Of a stretch of 64,000 nucleotides of DNA, positions 53,883 to 62,663 are shown one piece after another. How positions within the stretch are numbered: the first letter of the stretch is position 1; every line of letters begins with the position of its first letter. The notes beneath the pieces are model-generated. The model was not told the DNA's origin. It ran no database searches and saw nothing but the letters and a program-made list of their open reading frames with translations. The stretch covers positions 70,115 to 134,114 of the forward strand of contig NZ_FRBC01000001.1 in assembly GCF_900142515.1 (NCBI RefSeq). Direction: 5' to 3'. Position numbers and translations under genes: made by a program. Origin of the DNA: Pseudoselenomonas ruminantium. Its GTDB lineage: Bacteria > Bacillota > Negativicutes > Selenomonadales > Selenomonadaceae.

Positions 53883-55988
53883 ATGAATCTGCGTGAGCGA
53901 ACGACAGCAATACTTAAAATGCTGACCGAAGGGAAATCCGGTGGGCAGAGTGCGGCAGAACTGGCAGAGAAGCTGGGGGTCAGCACGAAGACGGTTTCCC
54001 GGGAACTGCCAGCCGTGGCAGAAGCACTGAAATCATACGGCCTGAACCTGAACAAAAAGAAGGGGACAGGTTATCATATTGACGGCGGTGCCGAGGCCAA
54101 GGCTTCGCTCAAGGAATTTTTGGGGCAGGTGAATGACAGGACTTTTTCTCCGGAGGAGCGGCGCTCGATTATCGTGAGCCAGCTGCTTCCCAATCAAGAG
54201 CCGGTAAAGCTCTTTGCTCTCGCCTCACTCTTAGGCGTGACCGATGGCACCATCAGCAACGACTTGGACAAATTGGAAGGCTGGTTTAAGGGACATGGGC
54301 TGAAACTTGTCCGCAAGCCGGGGCTGGGTGTCTATATCGAGGGCCGGGAACAGGATATCCGGCAGGCAATCGTAACGTATATTTATGAACATGTAGGTGA
54401 GGCACAGCTCTTGCAGCTGGTGCAGGCGAATCTCACAGAAGATGAGCAGGCAGCAGACAAGGCTTCCTCATACCTACTGGAACTGGTAGATAAAGAAATC
54501 ATCCAGCGTTTGGAACGCTTGATCCGCCAGACCGAAAAGGGTCTGAAGGAAAAACTTTCCGACCAGGCATTTGTGGGGCTGTTGGTGCATCTGGCACTGG
54601 CAGTACAGCGTATCCGCCGTCATGAGCCCATCAACCTGGCGCTGGAAGTGCTGCAGGAATTGCAGCAAAAACGGGAATTTGCATTGGCAAGGGAGCTGGG
54701 GAAGCGAATAGCGCAGGAATTTGCCATTGAAATCAATACGGCAGAAACAGGCTATATCGCCATGCATATCCTGGGAGCCCGCAGCCGTTACCAGCCGCAG
54801 GGCATGCCCGCATCACTGGACAATTTCCATTTGGTGCGCATGGCCAAGGCGATCATGGGCGCGGCAGAGCGGCTCAGTGGTCAGAAATTATATCGCAATT
54901 CTGCTTTGCTGACGGGGCTGGTCAATCATTTGGGCCCGTCCATCAGCAGGCTGAAAATGGGGATGCCGATTCGCAATCCCCTGCTGGGAGAGATGAATCA
55001 GGAGTATCCGGAACTGATGCAGCTGGCGGCTGGTTCGGTGAAGGAAATTGAGCAGGAATTGGAAGTCGTTTTCCCGGAAGAGGAAATCGCTTACATCGCC
55101 ATGCATCTCGGGGCGGCGCTCAATGATACCCAGACGCTCAAAAAGCTGGAGCGGCGGGTCATCGTGGCCTGTCCTACGGGCATGGGGACGAGCCGCCTGC
55201 TGGCCAGCCGTCTGCGGCAGATGTATGATAACCTTATCGTCCATGATATGGTATCGACATTGCAGCTCACGCCAGAATACTTCGCCAGCCACGAGGCTGA
55301 TTTCATCATTGCCACCGTGCCGGTCCGGCATATGCCGCTGCCGGTGGTGGTGGTAAGCGCGCTGCTGAGTCCTGACGATCAGGAAAAGATTGATGCCCTG
55401 CTGGATGCGAGTGGGGAAAAAGTGGTGGAGAGTCAGCCGCAGGCGGTCCGGAAGCTTCCCTTTGTGGAGGCCCTGCGCATCATGACTGCTTATGAGCAGA
55501 GCATCCTTACCCTGCTGGATGGTTTCTTCTTCGTGGAAGATGCAGAGTCCATGACGGTGCAGGGGGTTGCCCGGTTGGCGGGCAGGCAGATCAGCGGCGA
55601 CAAGGCCGTGGCGGCGTCTATCACCCGGGACTTGCTGGCCCGGGAAGACAAGGGGAGCACGGCAGTCAGCGGCAATCATATGATACTCCTGCACTGCCGC
55701 AGCCAGCAGGTAAAGAGCATTCACTTTGGCATTGTGCATATGGGAGAATTCTTCTTCTATCCCGCTGAACCGACGGAGCGGATCCGCACGGCGGCGGTGA
55801 TGGTGGCACCGAAGGAATGCAGTGCGTATGAATTAGAGACAATTGGTTATATATCCGCCATCCTTTTGGAGCGGTGGGGCTTTATCGAAGTGTTGCATGA
55901 AGGGAACAAGCGGCTGATTCACGAGGAATTGGTCCGCATATTCCAGGAATTTCATGCCAAGAAATACAAGGAATTGATGGAGGGGTAA
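53883..55988 (+). CDS. mtlR: MtlR-type PRD-containing mannitol operon activator
   Basis: PTS-controlled transcription activator of mannitol genes. The start is uncertain: ATG 53883 has AGGAGG 11 bases away, and an in-frame GTG 53877 is closer. The ~701-residue protein has an N-terminal helix-turn-helix (LAEKLGVSTKTVSRELPAV), two PTS regulation domains (about 190-410), an EIIB-Gat-like domain with VIVACPTGMGTSRLL and a C-terminal EIIA-Mtl-like domain from about residue 530. The EIIB-like Cys is preserved. It lies directly before mtlA (3-base gap), so it is transcribed with the genes it controls. Activity is expected to follow phosphorylation by HPr and EII proteins. Confidence 0.9.
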   Translation: MNLRERTTAILKMLTEGKSGGQSAAELAEKLGVSTKTVSRELPAVAEALKSYGLNLNKKKGTGYHIDGGAEAKASLKEFLGQVNDRTFSPEERRSIIVSQLLPNQEPVKLFALASLLGVTDGTISNDLDKLEGWFKGHGLKLVRKPGLGVYIEGREQDIRQAIVTYIYEHVGEAQLLQLVQANLTEDEQAADKASSYLLELVDKEIIQRLERLIRQTEKGLKEKLSDQAFVGLLVHLALAVQRIRRHEPINLALEVLQELQQKREFALARELGKRIAQEFAIEINTAETGYIAMHILGARSRYQPQGMPASLDNFHLVRMAKAIMGAAERLSGQKLYRNSALLTGLVNHLGPSISRLKMGMPIRNPLLGEMNQEYPELMQLAAGSVKEIEQELEVVFPEEEIAYIAMHLGAALNDTQTLKKLERRVIVACPTGMGTSRLLASRLRQMYDNLIVHDMVSTLQLTPEYFASHEADFIIATVPVRHMPLPVVVVSALLSPDDQEKIDALLDASGEKVVESQPQAVRKLPFVEALRIMTAYEQSILTLLDGFFFVEDAESMTVQGVARLAGRQISGDKAVAASITRDLLAREDKGSTAVSGNHMILLHCRSQQVKSIHFGIVHMGEFFFYPAEPTERIRTAAVMVAPKECSAYELETIGYISAILLERWGFIEVLHEGNKRLIHEELVRIFQEFHAKKYKELMEG

Positions 55989-55991
55989 TCC

Positions 55992-57890
55992 ATGAGTACA
56001 GCGACAGCTTCTGCCAAGGGCTTCAACTTTCAGGAAGCCATGCAGAAATTTGGCCGGTTCTTGTCCGGCATGGTTCTGCCGAATATCGGGGCGTTCATCG
56101 CCTGGGGCCTGTTAACGGCACTCTTTATACCCACGGGCTGGCTGCCCAATGAATACCTGGCACAGGTCGGCGGCCCCATGAGCAAATGGCTGATTCCCTT
56201 GCTCCTGGGCTATAGCGGCGGTGCAGCCATCTACAGCCATCGCGGCGGCGTATTGGGGGCTATCGCGACTTCCGGCGTTATCGCCGGTGCCGATATTCCC
56301 ATGTTCCTGGGCGCCATGATTATGGGCCCGCTGGCCGGCTACCTGATCAAGAAGTTTGACAAGGCCATTGAAAATGCCATTCCGACGGGCTTTGAGATGC
56401 TGATCAACAACTTCTCGGCAGGCATCATGGGCGGTATCCTCGCCGTGCTGGCCTATGTGGGCGTAGGCCCCGTGGTACTCGCCGCCAACGGCGTGCTGCG
56501 GGCTGGTGTGGAAGGCATTGTGGCCGTAGGGCTGTTGCCACTGGCTTCCATCATCATCGAACCGGCGAAGATCTTGTTCCTGAACAATGCCATCAATCAT
56601 GGTGTGCTCTCGCCGCTGGGAATCCAGCAGGCAGAGGAATTTGGCAAATCCATGTTCTTCCTGCTTGAAGCAAATCCGGGCCCCGGTCTTGGCGTGCTGC
56701 TGGCTTACTGGTTCTTCGGCAAGGGGATGGCAAAAGATTCCACACCTGGTGCCATGATTATCCATCTCTTAGGCGGTATCCATGAAATCTATTTCCCCTA
56801 TGTACTCATGAAGCCGGTACTCCTGATTGCCGTGATTGCTGGCGGCATGGCAGGTGTAGCCACGCTGCAGCTGTTTGACGGCGGCCTGATTGCCCCGTCT
56901 TCTCCGGGGTCCATCCTCGCTGTGCTGGCCATGACGCCGAAAGGTGCCTTTATCGCCAATATGGCTGACTTCCTCGTAGCCACGGTGGTTTCCTGTGCGG
57001 TAGCTTCTGTATTCGTGAAGGTTTCCGCCAGTGAAGAGAGCGGTGAATCCCTGGCTGAGGCCAAGGAAGCTATGCAGCAGCGCAAGCAGCGCGGTCAGCT
57101 GGCCGTAAGTGCCGTACATATCAGCGGCAGTGAACTCAGGAATATCGTTTATGCCTGCGATGCGGGCATGGGCTCCAGTGCTTTGGGCGCCGCCAGCCTG
57201 CGCAAGAAACTGCGGGCGGCAGGTTACACGGAAATCTCCGTCACCAATGCAGCCATCGGCAATATCCCAAAAGAGGCACAGATTGTGGTCACTCATGAGA
57301 AGCTGGCACAGAGAGCCATTGAAGACTCTCCGCAAGCTGAACATATCCTCGTGCGCAACTTCACCCAGAATGATGTCTATGAACAGATCATCGAGCGCCT
57401 GTCCGCCAATAAAATGGATGGCGTGATGGCCGCTGGGCAGACCGGTTCCCGGGAAAAGCATGTGCTCGACCTTAGCAATATCCAGCTGGGGCTCAAGAGC
57501 GTCAGCAAGGAAGATGCCATCACCGCCGCTGGCAGGGCGCTGGTTCAGGCAGGTTTCGTGGAGGAAAGCTATATCGACGGTATGCTCAAGCGCGAAGCCG
57601 ATATCAGCACCTATGTGGGCAAGGGCATTGCCATTCCCCATGGTGAAGCCGCCGTCAAGGATTCCATCCGCCAGTCCGGTATCGTGGTGCTCCAGTATCC
57701 GGAAGGCATCAAGTTTGGCAAGGAAACGGCCCATATCCTCGTGGGTATTGCGGGCAAGGATAACGACCATCTCTCCATTCTGGCCAATATTGCAGCCACC
57801 ATGGATGAATGCAGTGATGAGGAGCTGGAACAGCTCTACAAGACAAAAGACGCAAATGTTCTCTACGAGCGCTTTGCGTTGGCAAACTGA
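55992..57890 (+). CDS. mtlA: PTS mannitol transporter EIICBA
   Basis: Imports and phosphorylates mannitol to mannitol-1-phosphate. The 632-residue single-chain enzyme has an EIIC membrane domain (about 20-340, with GGIHEIYFPYV), an EIIB domain with active Cys389 (YACDAGMGSSALGA) and an EIIA domain with His550 (GIAIPHGEA). The full CBA fusion is of the E. coli type rather than the split form. It follows mtlR by 3 bases. A strong hairpin at 57905-57955 separates it from mtlD. Confidence 0.97.
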   Translation: MSTATASAKGFNFQEAMQKFGRFLSGMVLPNIGAFIAWGLLTALFIPTGWLPNEYLAQVGGPMSKWLIPLLLGYSGGAAIYSHRGGVLGAIATSGVIAGADIPMFLGAMIMGPLAGYLIKKFDKAIENAIPTGFEMLINNFSAGIMGGILAVLAYVGVGPVVLAANGVLRAGVEGIVAVGLLPLASIIIEPAKILFLNNAINHGVLSPLGIQQAEEFGKSMFFLLEANPGPGLGVLLAYWFFGKGMAKDSTPGAMIIHLLGGIHEIYFPYVLMKPVLLIAVIAGGMAGVATLQLFDGGLIAPSSPGSILAVLAMTPKGAFIANMADFLVATVVSCAVASVFVKVSASEESGESLAEAKEAMQQRKQRGQLAVSAVHISGSELRNIVYACDAGMGSSALGAASLRKKLRAAGYTEISVTNAAIGNIPKEAQIVVTHEKLAQRAIEDSPQAEHILVRNFTQNDVYEQIIERLSANKMDGVMAAGQTGSREKHVLDLSNIQLGLKSVSKEDAITAAGRALVQAGFVEESYIDGMLKREADISTYVGKGIAIPHGEAAVKDSIRQSGIVVLQYPEGIKFGKETAHILVGIAGKDNDHLSILANIAATMDECSDEELEQLYKTKDANVLYERFALAN

Positions 57891-57904
57891 CAGATAAATA
57901 AACA

Positions 57905-57955
57905 TGTCCCTTTTCCTGGCAGGAGTCTATCCTGCGGAAAAGGGACAATTTTTTT
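57905..57955 (+). terminator. Hairpin terminator inside the mtlA-mtlD intergenic region
   Basis: TGTCCCTTTTCC (from 57905) pairs with GGAAAAGGGACA (57936-57947), with additional CTGGCAGG/CCTG pairing, followed by an eight-base T-run. Confidence 0.85.
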
Positions 57956-57978
57956 GACGGATTTTGGAGGTAAATATC

Positions 57979-59124
57979 ATGAAAAAGGCAATTCATTTTG
58001 GTGCAGGTAATATCGGCAGAGGTTTTATCGGGGAACTTTTAGTCCGTTCTGGTTATGAGGTAACCTTCGTTGACGTGAATAAGGAACTGGTGGATCTCAT
58101 CAATGAGCGCCGCGCTTACGATATCAAGATTGTGGGCGACCAACCGGAAATCATCCATGTGGAACATGTGCGGGCCATCAATAGCGCCGAGCATCCGGAA
58201 GAACTCATCAAGGCCATTGGCGAAGCCGATATCATCACCACGGCCATCGGCCCTAATATCCTGAAATTCATTGCCCCGAACCTGGCCGCAGGCCTGGCAG
58301 AAAGGGTTAAGCATAACCGGCAGCCCCTCAATGTCATCGCCTGCGAGAACATGGTGGGCGGCTCCACGGTGCTCAAAGGTTTTGTGGAGGAAAATCTGCC
58401 CGAGGAAGCCAAAGAGGCTGTGGCCCATTATATCGGCTTCCCCGATGCGGCTGTAGACCGGATCGTGCCCCTGCAGAAAAACGATGATCCCCTGCTCGTA
58501 CAGGTGGAACCCTACGCTGAATGGGATGCCAATGTGACGCAGGCCAAGGGCGAACCGCCGCAGATTGAAGGCCTCACCTGGGTGGAGAACCTCGAAGCTT
58601 ATATCGAGCGCAAACTCTTCACCGTCAATACGGGCCATGCGTCCATTGCCTATCTGGCCTATCGCAAGGGCATCAAGGATATCTACAGCGCTATGCAGGA
58701 CAAGAGCATCGTGGATATGGCAAGAAAGGTTTGGCAGGAAACCGGTGACCTGCTCGTGCGCAAATTTGGTTTTGATCCGCAGAAGCATGAGGAATACATC
58801 AAGACCACCGAGAATCGCTTCCGCAATCCGCATCTGAGCGACGAAGTAACGCGCGTGGCCCGTGGCCCCAAGCGCAAATTAGGCGCGAAGGACAGACTCG
58901 TAAGCCCGGCATCCCAGCTGCTGGCCCAGGGACAGAAACCTGCGGCCCTCGCCACCGTCATCGGTGCCGCTTTCCATTTCGACTACGCCGGTGACAAAGA
59001 AGCGCAGGAAGTGCAGGATACCATCCAGGAAAAAGGCCTGCATAAGACCATCCTGAACTACACTCAGATTCCCGAAGAATCCGAACTCTTCCGCATGGTG
59101 GAGAATAAGACAGCGGGATTCTGA
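57979..59124 (+). CDS. mtlD: Mannitol-1-phosphate 5-dehydrogenase
   Basis: Oxidises mannitol-1-phosphate to fructose-6-phosphate with NAD. The start is ATG 57979 with GGAGG at 57966-57970. The 381-residue protein has the NAD-binding FGAGNIGRGFIG, the conserved ENMVGG, NTGHASIAYLAYRKG with the catalytic Lys helix, and a typical C-terminus. No promoter is visible between the terminator at 57905-57955 and this gene, so it depends on readthrough from mtlR-mtlA. A hairpin without a strong T-run follows. Confidence 0.97.
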   Translation: MKKAIHFGAGNIGRGFIGELLVRSGYEVTFVDVNKELVDLINERRAYDIKIVGDQPEIIHVEHVRAINSAEHPEELIKAIGEADIITTAIGPNILKFIAPNLAAGLAERVKHNRQPLNVIACENMVGGSTVLKGFVEENLPEEAKEAVAHYIGFPDAAVDRIVPLQKNDDPLLVQVEPYAEWDANVTQAKGEPPQIEGLTWVENLEAYIERKLFTVNTGHASIAYLAYRKGIKDIYSAMQDKSIVDMARKVWQETGDLLVRKFGFDPQKHEEYIKTTENRFRNPHLSDEVTRVARGPKRKLGAKDRLVSPASQLLAQGQKPAALATVIGAAFHFDYAGDKEAQEVQDTIQEKGLHKTILNYTQIPEESELFRMVENKTAGF

Positions 59125-59166
59125 ACGCATACAACAGGCCGGGACGGGCTTAGTGAAATCTGGAAG

Positions 59167-59206
59167 AAATCCCCCTCTATGCTGAACTGATGGCAGAGGG
59201 GGATTT
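59167..59206 (+). terminator. Hairpin after mtlD
   Basis: AAATCCCCCTCT (59167-59178) pairs exactly with AGAGGGGGATTT (59195-59206); only a short T stretch follows, so it may act on both strands or weakly. Confidence 0.6.
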
Positions 59207-59248
59207 CTATGCAAATTGCATGGATAAAGTTCTCCGCTTTCGTGCATC

Positions 59249-59277
59249 TTGTGCTGGGCGGGGACTTTTTGTATAAT
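59249..59277 (+). promoter_or_regulatory. glf promoter
   Basis: TTGTGC (59249-59254) and TATAAT (59272-59277), 17-base spacer. Confidence 0.6.
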
Positions 59278-59318
59278 TAGGTCTGTCAATGTGAGCTTTT
59301 TATGGAGGTAGATGGGTT

Positions 59319-60413
59319 ATGTACGATTATCTGATCGTAGGCAGTGGCTTGTTTGGTGCAGTATTCGCTCATGAGGCCAGGAAGGCAGGCAAGTCTGTGC
59401 TGGTGATTGAACGCCGGAACCATGTTGGTGGCAATATCTATTGCGAAGAGAAGGATGGGATCAATATCCATAAGTATGGTGCCCATATTTTTCATACATC
59501 CTATAAAGATGTGTGGGAGTATGTGAACCAGTTTGTGGAGTTCAATAATTATGTGAATTCTCCTGTTGCGAATTATAAGGGAGAGCTTTACAATCTGCCG
59601 TTCAATATGAATACTTTTGCCAAGCTCTGGGGGATTGTAACGCCGGCAGAGGCTGCGGCGAAGATTGCAGAACAGCGCACGGCCATCAAGGGTGAGCCGC
59701 AGAATCTGGAGGAGCAGGCAATCTCTTTGGTTGGTACGGATATTTATACGAAGTTGATCAAGGGCTATACAGAAAAGCAGTGGGGGCGCAGCTGCACGGA
59801 ACTGCCTGCCTTCATCATCAAGCGTCTGCCGGTACGCTATACCTTTGATAACAACTATTTCAATGATCGTTATCAGGGCATTCCTGTTGGTGGCTACAAT
59901 AAGCTCATTGATGCCCTCTTGGATGGTATCGAGGTGCGGACAGGTGTGGATTATAATGAAGTTCGTGCAGAGTATGAAGGTATCGCTCATAAAGTAGTCT
60001 ACACCGGCCCTGTGGATGCTTACTTTGATTACAAGCTGGGACAGTTGGAGTACCGCGGCCTGCGCTTTGAGACGGAGCGTCTGGAAGAAGTGAACCATCA
60101 GGGCGTGGCGGTTATGAATTATACGGAACGGGAAGTTCCTTATACCCGCGTGATCGAACATAAGCATTTTGAATTCGGCACCCAGCCGGTTACCTATGTG
60201 ACGAAGGAATATCCTGCTGACTGGCAGCCGGGAGAAGAAGCTTACTATCCGGTCAATAATGAACGCAATCAGGCGCTCTATCAGCAGTATGCAGCGTTGG
60301 CCGCAAAGGAAGAGAATATCATCTTTGGCGGGCGGCTGGCTGAATATAAATATTATGATATGGATGATGTCATCAAGAGTGCTTTGACCTGTGCGGCACA
60401 GGAGCTGCAATAA
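59319..60413 (+). CDS. glf: UDP-galactopyranose mutase
   Basis: Flavoenzyme converting UDP-galactopyranose to UDP-galactofuranose for surface polysaccharide. The 364-residue protein has the FAD-binding IVGSGLFGAVFA and VIERRNHVGGNIY near the N-terminus, KYGAHIFHTS, the substrate-binding RVPV-type segment replaced by RLPVRYTFDNNYFND, and the C-terminal GRLAEYKYYDMDD. GGAGGT precedes ATG 59319. It stands alone, with its own promoter and no adjacent galactofuranosyltransferase. Confidence 0.96.
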   Translation: MYDYLIVGSGLFGAVFAHEARKAGKSVLVIERRNHVGGNIYCEEKDGINIHKYGAHIFHTSYKDVWEYVNQFVEFNNYVNSPVANYKGELYNLPFNMNTFAKLWGIVTPAEAAAKIAEQRTAIKGEPQNLEEQAISLVGTDIYTKLIKGYTEKQWGRSCTELPAFIIKRLPVRYTFDNNYFNDRYQGIPVGGYNKLIDALLDGIEVRTGVDYNEVRAEYEGIAHKVVYTGPVDAYFDYKLGQLEYRGLRFETERLEEVNHQGVAVMNYTEREVPYTRVIEHKHFEFGTQPVTYVTKEYPADWQPGEEAYYPVNNERNQALYQQYAALAAKEENIIFGGRLAEYKYYDMDDVIKSALTCAAQELQ

Positions 60414-60449
60414 GGCGGAGGACGGCGTATCTGAGGATTAGCACCTGAT

Positions 60450-60479
60450 TTGACAGGAACCTCCTAAATGTGTTATAAT
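60450..60479 (+). promoter_or_regulatory. rnpB promoter
   Basis: Perfect TTGACA (60450-60455) and TATAAT (60474-60479), 18-base spacer, 15 bases before the RNase P RNA. Confidence 0.8.
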
Positions 60480-60493
60480 CACTTCCGTTGAAG

Positions 60494-60862
60494 TAAGTTG
60501 TCAAGACAATCGCGGCTGGCGCTTGACGCCAGATGAGGAAAGTCCGGGCTCCATAGGGCAGTGTGCTGGATAACGTCCAGCGAGGGTGACCTTAGGGATA
60601 GTGCCATAGAGATTTAGACCGCCAGATTTTCTGGTAAGGGTGGAAAGGTGCGGTAAGAGCGCACCAGCGGTCAGGTGACTGGCCGGCTTGGGTAAACCCC
60701 ACACGGAGCAAGACCAAATAGGGAAGGGATGATGCGGCCCGCGGAACCTTCCGGGTTGAGTCGCTTGAGCCGGCAGGCAACTGCCGTGCCTAGATAAATG
60801 ATTGTCGCCATCACATCTGTGATTGGAACAAAACTCGGCTTATTGATTGCTTATTCAACTTA
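60494..60862 (+). ncRNA. rnpB: RNase P RNA, class A
   Basis: Catalytic RNA that matures tRNA 5' ends. Recognised from the conserved GAGGAAAGTCCGGGCTCC near the 5' end, GGGTAAACCCCACACGGAGC in the centre, GAGTCGCTTGAGCC and the 3' ACAAAACTCGGCTTATT. Helix P1 pairs TAAGTTG (60494-60500) with CAACTTA (60856-60862). Length about 369 nt. Confidence 0.96.
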
Positions 60863-60875
60863 AATGGAAATAGGT

Positions 60876-60901
60876 TGGCTGTCGTAATGACAGCCACTTT
60901 T
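60876..60901 (+). terminator. rnpB terminator
   Basis: TGGCTGTC (60876-60883) and GACAGCCA (60889-60896), then CTTTT. Confidence 0.8.
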
Positions 60902-60984
60902 CATGTCAGCATGAATTCTGAAAAGAAACTGAAAATTATTTAGAGTTATACAGAATTTCGTGTTGTTAAAAAATATTTGCAGGA

Positions 60985-61014
60985 TTGCGGCATTTTATGT
61001 CGTATATCTATAAA
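60985..61014 (+). promoter_or_regulatory. Promoter of the riboswitch-controlled hydrolase gene
   Basis: TTGCGG (60985-60990) and TATAAA (61009-61014), 18-base spacer, just before the riboswitch. Confidence 0.55.
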
Positions 61015-61034
61015 TGGGTGTAAAAAAGAACATA

Positions 61035-61170
61035 GGATTAAGCTGAATCCAGCCCAGGAGCGGGGGAACCAGGTTTTTGGGGCGAACGTCAGATTGTGCT
61101 GATCTTGCAGTACAAGTAATGAAGCGGGTGGTCTTCTCTACCCGAGCCCGGCAGCTAACCTCGTAAGCGA
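61035..61170 (+). ncRNA. c-di-AMP (ydaO/yuaA) riboswitch
   Basis: Recognised from the family blocks GATTAAGCTGAATCCAGCCC, GGAGCGGGGGAACCAGG with GGGGCGAAC, and the 3' block CCCGAGCCCGGCAGCTAACC followed by TCGTAAGC. It lies 20 bases before a wall hydrolase, a usual target of this class. Ligand binding normally turns expression off. A separate expression platform is not obvious; GAGAGAGGAG lies just after the aptamer. Limits approximate. Confidence 0.9.
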
Positions 61171-61191
61171 ACAGAGAGAGGAGTTGGCTTT

Positions 61192-61854
61192 TTGTTTAAA
61201 AAAGCAACAAAGCGTGTATTTGCGCTGTCCATGATCCTTATGTCCATGTTTTCTGTGTGTAATGCATCTGCATTCCGCGTAGGAGATCAGGGCACAGAGG
61301 TGGCTGAGATCCAGGGACAATTGGTCCGTCTTGGCTACGATGTATCGGCAGATGGGGACTTCGGTCCGGCCACGGCTGAGGCAGTCAAGGTATTCCAGTC
61401 TTCCCATGGGATGGCTGCAGATGGACAGGTAGGGCCGTCCACTTATACGGCACTTCTCGGCAAATCCATGCCGGTGGTTTCCCATGGCGGCAACTACATT
61501 AACCGTACGATCATTTCCGAATCCATGCAGTATCTTGGTGTGCCGTATGTATTCGGTGGTACCAGTCCCAGCGGTTTTGACTGCTCTGGCTACGTACAGT
61601 ACGTGTTTGCTCATGCTGGTGTTCATCTGCCGCGCACGGCCGATGTGCAGTATGAGGTAGGTTCGCCGGTTGGTGAAATGATGCCAGGGGATTTAGTATT
61701 CTTTTCGACGTATTGCCCGGGTGTGTCTCATGTAGGCATCTATCTTGGCGATCGTCAGTTTATTCATGCGTCCTCCAGTCAGGGAGTCAGCGTAGCATCT
61801 TTGGACAGCTCTTATTGGAGCAATTGCTATGTTGGTGCCCGCCGGGTGATGTGA
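61192..61854 (+). CDS. NlpC/P60 cell-wall hydrolase with peptidoglycan-binding domain
   Basis: Secreted D,L-endopeptidase of peptidoglycan. The start is TTG 61192, after GAGAGAGGAG. The 220-residue protein has a signal peptide ending near CNASA, a peptidoglycan-binding_1 domain (about 32-95; VAEIQGQLVRLGY, DGDFGPATAEAVKVFQ), and an NlpC/P60 domain with catalytic Cys131 (FDCSGY), His180 (VSHVGIYLG) and His192 (FIHASS). It sits behind the c-di-AMP riboswitch, so its level should follow cell-wall and osmotic status. A terminator at 61866-61892 ends the unit. Confidence 0.95.
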   Translation: MFKKATKRVFALSMILMSMFSVCNASAFRVGDQGTEVAEIQGQLVRLGYDVSADGDFGPATAEAVKVFQSSHGMAADGQVGPSTYTALLGKSMPVVSHGGNYINRTIISESMQYLGVPYVFGGTSPSGFDCSGYVQYVFAHAGVHLPRTADVQYEVGSPVGEMMPGDLVFFSTYCPGVSHVGIYLGDRQFIHASSSQGVSVASLDSSYWSNCYVGARRVM

Positions 61855-61865
61855 TGACGTTTTGT

Positions 61866-61892
61866 GGAGAGGCGGAGCCTCTCCTATTTTTC
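61866..61892 (+). terminator. Terminator after the NlpC/P60 gene
   Basis: GGAGAGGC (61866-61873) and GCCTCTCC (61877-61884), three-base loop, TATTTTT. Confidence 0.85.
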
Positions 61893-61929
61893 TTGCTATG
61901 ATTTCATAGCAGCTCAAGGGGGATCAATT

Positions 61930-62007
61930 ATGGGGGACTTATTTTTGGCTGTGCTTGTTTTCCTGGTTTGTGCCTATGCTGGCTGGGAAGAAATGTTTAG
62001 CGATTGA
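61930..62007 (+). CDS. Possible 25-residue membrane peptide
   Basis: A short frame with AAGGGGGAT directly before ATG 61930 encodes MGDLFLAVLVFLVCAYAGWE plus EMFSD: one hydrophobic stretch with an acidic tail. It follows the terminator at 61866-61892 and a small GCTATGA/TCATAGC hairpin. The good ribosome site and transmembrane character support it; nothing else does. It may be chance. Confidence 0.35.
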   Translation: MGDLFLAVLVFLVCAYAGWEEMFSD

Positions 62008-62123
62008 CGATTAAAATTTATTATAATAGCAGGAAATTGTCGTGGTTTAGCGAAATACACAAGAAAGACCCTGTAATCAGTCTACAGGCAAAGCTGGATT
62101 ATATGTGATAGGAGTTGACCACA

Positions 62124-62486
62124 ATGGCAAAAGTGAGAATTCTCAACATGATGTTCTACGGTTTCCATGGCGTTTATGAATATGAACGCGAGCAGGGGCA
62201 GAAATTCTACATTGATGTGGAAATCGAAACCAAAGACGATAAGCTCGTAGAGACGGATGAGCTGAAAGATGGTGTTGATACGGCGGCTGTCTATGATATC
62301 GTCCGGGATATCACAGAGAATAAACGCTATACTATGCTGGGTACTTTGTCTGCTGCTATCGGCGATAAGCTGCTGGCGAAATATCCGCATTTCAAGACGG
62401 CGATGGCTCGCATCCGCAAACCATCGGTGCCGATTTCCGGCCCGATGGATTATGTCGAGGTAGAAGTGGTTCGTCATCAGAAATAA
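62124..62486 (+). CDS. folB: Dihydroneopterin aldolase
   Basis: Converts dihydroneopterin to 6-hydroxymethyl-dihydropterin in folate synthesis. ATG 62124 is preferred, with AGGAG at 62110-62114; a TTG at 62115 is possible. The 120-residue protein has FYGFHGVYEYEREQGQKF with the conserved catalytic Glu, and RIRKPSVPISGPMDYVEV with the active Lys. A consensus TATAAT lies at 62022-62027 but has no well-placed -35 box. It is followed by a terminator and stands apart from other folate genes. Confidence 0.93.
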   Translation: MAKVRILNMMFYGFHGVYEYEREQGQKFYIDVEIETKDDKLVETDELKDGVDTAAVYDIVRDITENKRYTMLGTLSAAIGDKLLAKYPHFKTAMARIRKPSVPISGPMDYVEVEVVRHQK

Positions 62487-62503
62487 TCACATACGCGAAG
62501 ACA

Positions 62504-62537
62504 GGGCTGTTGCATATTATTATGCAACAGCCCTTTT
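62504..62537 (+). terminator. Terminator after folB, recurrent hairpin family
   Basis: Perfect 13-bp stem, GGGCTGTTGCATA (62504-62516) with TATGCAACAGCCC (62521-62533), then TTTT. Shares the core with hairpins at 15909, 17141 and 21809. Confidence 0.92.
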
Positions 62538-62663
62538 CAAATTATTGTCGGATTTAGAGGTTTTTTTATTTTTTTGACGAATATTTTTCATAATCGGGTA
62601 GTCATATGAAGCCTTATGGAATACAGATCCTCTGAGAAGTGTGCATAGTGAGGGGGAATCTTG

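Noticed and set aside
51803-54055. Long minus-strand open frame (750 codons) opposite glmS
   Set aside because: It lies antisense to a certain gene, has no domain or ribosome site, and arises from codon bias of the real gene.
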